From Sphingomonas sp. AR_OL41 (GTDB lineage Bacteria > Pseudomonadota > Alphaproteobacteria > Sphingomonadales > Sphingomonadaceae), in the NCBI RefSeq assembly GCF_029911635.1, contig NZ_JARYTI010000021.1, positions 1-64,000 of the forward strand: 64,000 bases of DNA, given 5' to 3'. The translations under genes and the position numbers were made by a program. The notes beneath the pieces were generated by a model, which was not told the DNA's origin, searched no databases, and saw only the letters and a list, made by a program, of their open reading frames with translations. Position 1 is the stretch's first letter. The number at the start of each line of letters is the position of its first letter. This document shows positions 57,853 to 64,000 of this stretch, piece by piece.

Positions 57853-58803
57853 ATGGAAAGCAGAACGGCATTGGTATTGGGAGCGACCGGCGGCATCGGC
57901 GGCGAGGTCGCGCGGCGCCTGGTTGCGGCGGGCTGGCGCGTTCGCGCGCTGCACCGTCAGGCTGAGCCGGGTTCGCGCAAGGATGGGCTCAGCTGGATCC
58001 GCGGCGATGCGATGAAGGCCGACGATGTCGCGGCAGCAACGGCGGATGCGTCGCTGGTCGTCCACGCCGTCAATCCGCCGGGCTATCGTGACTGGGGCCG
58101 GCTGGTGCTGCCGATGCTCGACAACAGCATCGCCGCGGCACGCGCCAACGGCGCGCGCATTCTTCTGCCGGGCACGGTGTACAATTACGGCCCCGATGCC
58201 TTCCCCGACCTGACCGAGGACCAGCCGCAACGTGCCGCCACGGCCAAGGGGCGGATCCGGGTCGAGATGGAGCACCGTCTCGCCGCGGTCGCGGCGAGCG
58301 GCGGGGCCCGCGTCCTGATCGTCCGCGCCGGTGACTTTTTCGGTCCGCGCGGCGGCAACAACTGGTTCAGCCATGGCCTGGTCGCGCCGGGGAAGCGTCC
58401 GCGTGCCATAACCTATCCGGGCAAGCGCGGGGTCGGGCATCAATGGGCCTATCTGCCCGACGTGGCCGAAACGATGGTTCGGCTGGTCGAGCAGGTCGGG
58501 CTCGACGATTTCGCGACCTTTCACATGGCGGGGCATTGGGATGCCGATGGCACGGCGATGATCGACGCGATCCGGCGTGCGCTCGGCGATCCGGCGATGC
58601 GCGTTGCGCGGATGCCCTGGGGCCTGATGCGGCTCGCCGCACCTTTCGTCCCGCTGCTGCGCGAACTGCGCGAAATGAAATATCTCTGGGATCAGCCGGT
58701 CAGGCTGCGCAACGATCGGCTGGTGGCGTTACTCGGAAGCGAGCCGCACACGCCACTCGATCACGCCGTGCAGCAGGCGCTGGCGGGCTTGGGGTGCCTG
58801 TGA
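57853..58803 (+). CDS. NAD(P)-dependent epimerase/dehydratase-type protein
   Basis: A 316-residue Rossmann protein of the extended short-chain dehydrogenase type. The nucleotide motif GATGGIGG is at residues 10-17, and a YxxxK-like site is degenerate: LPGTVYNYGPD supplies a Tyr, but the usual +4 Lys is missing, so atypical chemistry or a binding role is possible. The substrate region (DFFGPRGGNNWFSHGL) matches uncharacterised NAD-dependent epimerases regulated by divergent LysR genes. AGGAAAGCGG precedes the ATG. Confidence 0.82.
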   Translation: MESRTALVLGATGGIGGEVARRLVAAGWRVRALHRQAEPGSRKDGLSWIRGDAMKADDVAAATADASLVVHAVNPPGYRDWGRLVLPMLDNSIAAARANGARILLPGTVYNYGPDAFPDLTEDQPQRAATAKGRIRVEMEHRLAAVAASGGARVLIVRAGDFFGPRGGNNWFSHGLVAPGKRPRAITYPGKRGVGHQWAYLPDVAETMVRLVEQVGLDDFATFHMAGHWDADGTAMIDAIRRALGDPAMRVARMPWGLMRLAAPFVPLLRELREMKYLWDQPVRLRNDRLVALLGSEPHTPLDHAVQQALAGLGCL

Positions 58804-59127
58804 GCATCGCGACAAATGCGGCCGGACAGCGCGATCGGCACCGCGAACACACGTCTCCATCGGCGCCAGAAAAGGCGGCTCGATAGCCCCGCCGCCATGA
58901 CAGCGTCGCGTCACACCAGCCCGGGCGCCCGGCGGCGCGTCGGCGATGCCGAAAAATCGCTGGGGTAACAGCCGCCTACCGCAATCGCGGTATGTTGCGG
59001 CTAGCCCCGCTCGACTAACCGGCGGTAATACGGGCGATCTCGTCGCAGGTCTGGATCGATCAGTCGCCGAACGGCGCTGCCGCCGCCCTCGAGATATCGT
59101 TCCGGCCACCGGATGGGAGAAGATGCC
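58804..59127. other. Intergenic region with a large imperfect hairpin
   Basis: No gene was recognised. At 58962-59008 a nested stem is seen: GGGG and AGCCGC pair with GCGGCT and CCCC around a perfect inner hairpin TACCGC-AATC-GCGGTA (58977-58992). It lies about 120 bases before the beta-helix gene and could be part of its promoter or leader. No T-run follows it. Confidence 0.45.
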
Positions 59128-61155
59128 ATGAAACTGCGTAAGATGCGCACTCGAATGTTGGTTGCCGCCGCCTTGCTGGGCGATGCCGGGGCTGCCACGG
59201 CCGCCGCGGCGCAAGACACGGTCGTGACCGCCAAGCCACATGTCGAAATGGCGACGGCGGCAGGCAATCTTCCGGGCGCCAACGCCCGCGGTGCCGGCTC
59301 GGTCGAACAGATCTTCATTCGCTTCATCGGTGCCGACGGTCTCGCCGCGCTCGACGTGCCGCTGTCGGTGAAGACGAGCAGCACCGCCCTGCTTACCGTC
59401 ACGCCGACGGCCCAGCCGGGGGTCTATACGCTCGCCGTCCCGACCAACACAACCGGCGGCAACGCGACGCTGATCGCGACGGCGGTCGTCGGCGGCGTCA
59501 CCTATATGGGCGGCCGCAACTTCAGCATCTCCGGCGCGGCAGCGGGCACGACACCCAGCTCGACGCCCACGCCGACGGTGCCCGTCGCCACCGGCACTTC
59601 CACGATGATACGATCGGCGACGCCGACGCTCGCCGCCGACCAGTCGGGTTGTCCGACCGTCTCCACCTATGATGTCGGGCCGGGCAAGACCTACACCGCA
59701 CTCGCGCAATTGCCGTGGAGCAGGCTCAAGGGCTGCGACACCGTGCGCATCTACCCCAAGGTCAACAACGTCCCCTATTACGAGATGATGCTGATCTCGG
59801 CGGGGACCGATCTGGCACCTGCCGCGCCGAACCGCTTCCTGCGCATCCTCGGCATGCCCGATCCGGTGACCGGCATCCTGCCGATCATCGACGGCACCGG
59901 CGCGACGCAACTCGAGACGCTCCCCGGCCAGGCGCCGCGCATGCTGCAATATCACGACAATGCCAGCCTCAGCCCGATCCTGCACCGGCTCGGCCTGGTG
60001 ATGGTCGGGCCGCAACAGGGCTATAGCTATCACGGCGGCCCGGCGGGCTATATCAGCATCGAGAATCTCGAACTGCGCAATGCGCGTTACGATCAACCCT
60101 ATAATGACGCGCTGACCGGTTTGCCGGGCAAGTTTCACAGCTTCGCCACCTGCCTCTTCGTCGAGGCGGCCGCGCATCTCGTGATCAGGGGCAATATCCT
60201 CCACGACTGCAGCAACGGGCTGTTCATCAATTCGAAGAACGCCGCGCCCGAGGAACTCTCCCAGGATGTGCTGGTCGACGGCAATTTCTTCTACAACAAT
60301 GGCAATGCGCCAACCCCCGGGGTAACCAACGGGTTCAGCGAGCATCACAGCTACACCGAAGCGCGCGACATCATTTTTCAATATAATTATTTCGGCCCCG
60401 TCGCGCCGGGCTCCTATGGCGATTGCATCAAGGATCGCTCATCCGGGCTGGTGGTGCGCTACAACACCTTCGCATCAAATTGCGGCATCAAGTTCAATCT
60501 CGAGGACTCGACCGGCGGCCAGGCGCTGATCAGCGGCGACAGCGGCTATGCCACCACCTATATCTACGGCAATCTGATCGATATTCCCGCTAGCTACAGC
60601 GGCACGCAACTCGTCACCTATGGCGGCGACAGCGGGCAGACGAGCACCTATCGCCAGGGCACGCTGTATTTCTACAACAACAGCATGATCGTCGCCGGCG
60701 ACAGCAACAGCGCCTATCCCGATGCCTTGCTGTTCTTCCTGGTGCAGCCCAGCGCCCGCGCCGAGGTGTGGAACAACATCTTCTATGCCGCGCCCGCCAC
60801 GCCCGGTCATCAGCCCAAGGCGATGGCGATGGTCTCGGCCGGGGCGGGAACGGTCAATCTGTCGAACAACTGGATGTCCGCCCGGGTCGCGCCGACATGG
60901 CTCGGACATCCTTCAGCGGCAAAGGTCACGGGCTGGGCAGCCAACATCGTCGCGAGCGGGTCGCCCGGCTTTCAAAACCAGGCACCATTCCCCTACACGC
61001 CCGCGGCCGGATCGGCGCTGGTCAATGGCGGCGTGTCGCTTGCATCGCTGAAGCCCGGCAGCGCGCCCTTGTCGCTGCCCCAGACGCAAGCGCTCGGGCC
61101 GCACGTCGCGCGCAAGCAGGATGGTCAGATCGACATCGGCGCGTTTGAATATTGA
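59128..61155 (+). CDS. Secreted right-handed beta-helix protein
   Basis: A 675-residue exported protein. The signal peptide runs to about residue 30 (RMLVAAALLGDAGAATAAAAQ). An N-terminal beta-sandwich domain (about 35-135) is joined by a Thr/Pro/Ser linker (TTPSSTPTPTVPVATG) to a large domain. That domain has repeated N-x-F/I and NN turns (IENLELRNARY, LVIRGNILHDCSNGLF, VLVDGNFFYNNG, LYFYNNSMIV), as in pectate-lyase-like parallel beta-helices, and ends with the frequent DIGAFEY. Such proteins bind or cleave acidic polysaccharide; catalytic residues could not be assigned. GGGAGAAG before ATG 59128 fixes the start. The gene is monocistronic. Confidence 0.78.
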   Translation: MKLRKMRTRMLVAAALLGDAGAATAAAAQDTVVTAKPHVEMATAAGNLPGANARGAGSVEQIFIRFIGADGLAALDVPLSVKTSSTALLTVTPTAQPGVYTLAVPTNTTGGNATLIATAVVGGVTYMGGRNFSISGAAAGTTPSSTPTPTVPVATGTSTMIRSATPTLAADQSGCPTVSTYDVGPGKTYTALAQLPWSRLKGCDTVRIYPKVNNVPYYEMMLISAGTDLAPAAPNRFLRILGMPDPVTGILPIIDGTGATQLETLPGQAPRMLQYHDNASLSPILHRLGLVMVGPQQGYSYHGGPAGYISIENLELRNARYDQPYNDALTGLPGKFHSFATCLFVEAAAHLVIRGNILHDCSNGLFINSKNAAPEELSQDVLVDGNFFYNNGNAPTPGVTNGFSEHHSYTEARDIIFQYNYFGPVAPGSYGDCIKDRSSGLVVRYNTFASNCGIKFNLEDSTGGQALISGDSGYATTYIYGNLIDIPASYSGTQLVTYGGDSGQTSTYRQGTLYFYNNSMIVAGDSNSAYPDALLFFLVQPSARAEVWNNIFYAAPATPGHQPKAMAMVSAGAGTVNLSNNWMSARVAPTWLGHPSAAKVTGWAANIVASGSPGFQNQAPFPYTPAAGSALVNGGVSLASLKPGSAPLSLPQTQALGPHVARKQDGQIDIGAFEY

Positions 61156-61163
61156 ACCCGGGA

Positions 61164-61195
61164 GCGGGGTGCGCTTCCGCTGAAGCGCATCCCGC
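61164..61195. terminator. GC-rich hairpin after the beta-helix gene
   Basis: GCGGGGTGCGCTTC pairs with GAAGCGCATCCCGC (14 bp, one wobble) around the loop CGCT, starting nine bases after the stop codon. No T-run follows, so it is a probable stem for RNA end protection or Rho-assisted termination. Confidence 0.55.
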
Positions 61196-61387
61196 GCCGC
61201 CCCTTGCGCATCACGACCCCGCTCAACCACCAGCCTGATTCACATTTGCTGCGGCCCGTGTTTGGTCCCCGGGATGTTCGCTACCACCTTTCCTACGCTC
61301 TTCGCGCCCGGGTCGTCGCCCGGTCCCGCGCCACGAACGGCGCTGCGCGTCGCCGTGCCGGCGGTTGGGAATTCCCTGCCGGCCGCG

Positions 61388-61435
61388 ACAAAAAACACAA
61401 AAATTCCCTGCCAATCGCCGCGTGGCAGGGAATTT
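61388..61435 (-). terminator. Intrinsic terminator of the glutamate dehydrogenase gene
   Basis: On the minus strand AAATTCCCTGCCA pairs perfectly with TGGCAGGGAATTT (13 bp, 9-base loop) and is followed by TTTTGTGTTTTTTG. This is a strong Rho-independent terminator 28 bases after the gene stop. A further half-copy of AATTCCCTGCC lies at 61370-61380. The remaining bases of the 61196-61370 gap hold nothing recognisable. Confidence 0.88.
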
Positions 61436-61462
61436 CGGGCGTCCGCCGCGATTGGCGAAGGC

Positions 61463-64000
61463 TCAGCGGCCGAGCAGCACCCGCGCCTGCCCGGCGATCT
61501 GCGCCAGCATCGCGGCGTTGGGCGAGGGCGCCGTCCGCGCGCGATCGACCAGCGACTTGAACTGCGCGACGCGCCCGGCATTCTCGCCCAGCCAGGCATC
61601 GACCTGCGCCTGCGGGTCGCCCTCGCCGCGCGCGAGGAATTCGAGCCGCAGCTGCTGGAAATCGCGCGCCAGCCCGGCGATCAGCAGCCGCTCCCACGGG
61701 TCGCTCGAATCGATCCGTGCGGCATTGGCCTGGGCCCAGTCGAGCCCCAGCGCCTGGCCCAGCCGCGTGAAGGCGCGGGTCAGCACCACCTCGTCGAGGC
61801 CGCGCTGCGCGCCGAGATCGGCGAGGCCGATCGCGCCATCGAGTTCGAACAGCCGCACCACGCGCTGCACCAGCTTGGGTGGCGCGCCGGTCGCCTCGAG
61901 CGTCGCGGCGATGCGCGCCGATTGTGCGCTCGCTGCCTCGAGCAGCAACGCCTTGGTCTGGCGGTCGAGCTGGCGCACACCCTTGACGAGCCGGGCATAG
62001 GTCGGCCCCGGGCTGCTGCCGGCGCGCGTCACGCGCAGCAGATCGGCGATCTGCGAGCGTGTCGCCACCGCGACCTCGTCGAACAGCGCGAGTCGCGCCG
62101 CCTCGGGCATGGCCGCGCTTTCGATCTCGGCCCACAAGGCCGGCAGGTCGAACAGCCGTTCGACCACGACGAACATCGCGGCGATGTCGGCCATCGCCAC
62201 GCCTTCCTCCTCGGCGAGCTCGAACGGGTGGAGCACGCCGAGCCGGTTGATCACGCGGTTGGCGAGCTTGGTCGCGACGATCTCGCCGCGCAGCCGGTGT
62301 TCGTCGATCGCGGTGGCGAACTTCTTGCGCATCGCCTTGGGGAAGGCAGCGTGCAGGTCGGGCGCGAGATCGGGGTCGAGCCCGAGCTGGCCATGCTCGA
62401 TCGCCGCCTGCAGCGCGAGCTTGGCGGTCGCCAGCAGCACGGCGAGCTCGGGCCGGGTCAGCCCCCTGCCCTCCTGCGCACGGCGCAGCAGATCGTCATT
62501 GCCCGCCAGCCCCTCGACCGCGCGGTCGAGCTGACCGCTGCTCTCGAAAATCTCGATCGCGCGGACATAGCTCGGCACGGCGCGCGCGCCGTCCTTCTCC
62601 ATGATCGACAGCGCCAGCGTCTGGAGACGGTTGTCCTCCAGCACGATGTGCGCGACGTCCTCGGTCATTTCGACCAGCAGCTTGTTGCGCTTGTCGTACG
62701 CCAGCCGACCCTCGATCATCTCGCGGTTGAGCGCGATCTTGATGTTGACCTCGTTATCCGAGCAATCGACGCCGGCCGAATTGTCGATGAAGTCGGTGTT
62801 GATGCGCCCGCCATGCGCCGCAAAGGCGATACGCCCGGCCTGCGTCACGCCGAGATTGGCGCCCTCGCCGATCGCCGTTGCGCGCAGATCCTCGGCATCG
62901 ACGCGCAGCCGGTCGTTCGCCGGATCGCCCACCGCGACGTTGTTCTCGGCGCGCGCCTTCACATAGGTGCCGATGCCGCCAAACCAGATCAAATCGACCG
63001 GGCTCTTCAGGATCGCGGAAATCAGCGCGGTCGGCTCCATCTCGGCCACCTCAAGGCCGAGCACGGCGCGGATCTGCTTCGACAGCTTGATCACCTTGTC
63101 GGTGCGCGGGAACACCCCACCGCCCTTCGAGATCAGCGCCGGATTGTAATCCGCCCAGGACGAGCGCGGCAGCGCGAACATCCGTGCGCGCTCCTCCCAG
63201 CTCGCCGCCGGATCGGGATCGGGGTCGAGGAAGATGTGGCGATGGTCGAACACCGCGACGATCTTCAGCGTCTTCGACAGCAGCATGCCGTTGCCGAACA
63301 CGTCGCCCGACATGTCGCCGCAGCCGACGACGCGGATCGACTGGGTCTGCACGTCGACGCCGCGTTCGGCGAAGTGACGCTGGACGCTGACCCATGCGCC
63401 GCGCGCGGTGATCGCCATCGCCTTGTGGTCGTAGCCGACCGAGCCGCCGCTGGCGAAGGCATCGCCGAGCCAGTAATTGCGTTCGAGCGCGATCGCGTTG
63501 GCGACGTCGGAGAAGGTCGCGGTGCCCTTGTCGGCGGCGACGACGAAATAGGGGTCCTCGCCATCATGCACGACGACGCCTTGCGGGTGCTCGACCTTGC
63601 CCGCGACGATATTGTCGGTGATCGACAGCAGAGTACGGATGAAGATGCGATAGCTCTCGGTGCCCTCGGCGAGCCACGCATCGCGGTTCGACGCCGGCGG
63701 CAGCTGCTTGGGATAGAAACCGCCCTTGGCGCCGGTCGGCACGATGACGGCGTTCTTGACGCGCTGCGCCTTCATCAGCCCGAGAATCTCGGTGCGGAAG
63801 TCGTCGCGCCGGTCGGACCAGCGCAACCCGCCGCGCGCGACCGGGCCGGCGCGCAGATGGATGCCCTCGACGCGCGGGCTGTAGACCCAGATCTCGCGCC
63901 ACGGCACCGGCGCGGGCAGGCCGGGAATCAGGCTCGAATCGAGCTTGAAGGCGAGCGCAGTCTCGCCGGCAGGGGCGAAGGCGTTGGTGCGCAGCGTGGC
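61463..64000 (-). CDS. Large NAD-dependent glutamate dehydrogenase, C-terminal part (partial)
   Basis: The frame runs off the window edge at 64000; 845 residues of the C-terminal part are visible, against roughly 1550-1600 for the full family. The enzyme deaminates glutamate to 2-oxoglutarate with NAD. GLRWSDRRDDFRTEILGLMKAQ and PTGAKGGFYPK, with the substrate-binding and catalytic lysines, lie near the visible start; VGCGDMSGDVFGNGMLLS is the nucleotide-binding segment, and NSAGVDCSDNEVNIKI follows. The last 300 residues are the helical regulatory domain of this family. A strong terminator follows the gene. Confidence 0.95.
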   Translation of the reverse strand, partial: ATLRTNAFAPAGETALAFKLDSSLIPGLPAPVPWREIWVYSPRVEGIHLRAGPVARGGLRWSDRRDDFRTEILGLMKAQRVKNAVIVPTGAKGGFYPKQLPPASNRDAWLAEGTESYRIFIRTLLSITDNIVAGKVEHPQGVVVHDGEDPYFVVAADKGTATFSDVANAIALERNYWLGDAFASGGSVGYDHKAMAITARGAWVSVQRHFAERGVDVQTQSIRVVGCGDMSGDVFGNGMLLSKTLKIVAVFDHRHIFLDPDPDPAASWEERARMFALPRSSWADYNPALISKGGGVFPRTDKVIKLSKQIRAVLGLEVAEMEPTALISAILKSPVDLIWFGGIGTYVKARAENNVAVGDPANDRLRVDAEDLRATAIGEGANLGVTQAGRIAFAAHGGRINTDFIDNSAGVDCSDNEVNIKIALNREMIEGRLAYDKRNKLLVEMTEDVAHIVLEDNRLQTLALSIMEKDGARAVPSYVRAIEIFESSGQLDRAVEGLAGNDDLLRRAQEGRGLTRPELAVLLATAKLALQAAIEHGQLGLDPDLAPDLHAAFPKAMRKKFATAIDEHRLRGEIVATKLANRVINRLGVLHPFELAEEEGVAMADIAAMFVVVERLFDLPALWAEIESAAMPEAARLALFDEVAVATRSQIADLLRVTRAGSSPGPTYARLVKGVRQLDRQTKALLLEAASAQSARIAATLEATGAPPKLVQRVVRLFELDGAIGLADLGAQRGLDEVVLTRAFTRLGQALGLDWAQANAARIDSSDPWERLLIAGLARDFQQLRLEFLARGEGDPQAQVDAWLGENAGRVAQFKSLVDRARTAPSPNAAMLAQIAGQARVLLGR

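Overview
The window is a high-GC alphaproteobacterial chromosome segment, most likely from a Sphingomonas-type sphingomonad. The basis is the gene set (DUF177 next to a probable ubiquinol-cytochrome c chaperone, large NAD-glutamate dehydrogenase, cobS/cobT, many TonB-dependent receptors, TBDT-linked flavin halogenases), the frequent GTG/ATG-TGA overlaps, and sphingomonad-style palindromic intergenic repeats. No rRNA, tRNA, CRISPR array, integrase or transposase was seen.

Layout. 1-6444 is housekeeping: a chaperone tail, DUF177, a SixA-like phosphatase, a DinG-like helicase, a palindromic repeat array, and a TPP riboswitch driving thiC. 6445-9320 is an AT-richer accessory patch with a 59-codon gene, an intrinsic terminator, a Fic enzyme, a nucleotidyltransferase whose start lies beside a palindrome, and a truncated BrnA-like antitoxin. 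9531-13546 carries a tyrosinase with two extra N-terminal repeats, a VOC protein and two secreted proteins of unknown role. 14288-31773 is an alpha-glucan utilisation locus: TonB receptor, three GH13 enzymes, a GH97 alpha-glucosidase, an esterase, two flavin-dependent halogenases, a DUF6445 protein, a LacI regulator and an MFS sugar carrier. A 12-base near-palindrome precedes both the receptor and the first amylase and is the best operator candidate.

31917-36212 holds a benzoylformate decarboxylase followed by a two-subunit molybdenum hydroxylase. 37942-42182 is a six-gene GST/VOC/DUF1428 operon divergent from an HxlR regulator. 42326-46951 holds cobS and cobT separated by a Phd/PIN toxin-antitoxin pair and a secreted protein. 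47233-52480 is an iron operon: Fur-like palindromes, catecholate-type receptor, SEL1 protein, PiuC-type dioxygenase, PepSY protein. 52487-61155 has an alkylsulfatase-like hydrolase, katG, a LysR regulator with a divergent epimerase-like gene, and a secreted beta-helix protein. The window ends inside an NAD-glutamate dehydrogenase gene on the minus strand.

The most unusual non-coding signal is a repeat present twice (4187-4272 and 49798-49861). Each copy folds as an outer stem enclosing two perfect hairpins; the stem sequences differ between copies but stay paired, and the two loops are CCC and GGG. Both copies sit inside other palindromic repeats, and the second has become part of a protein-coding reading frame.
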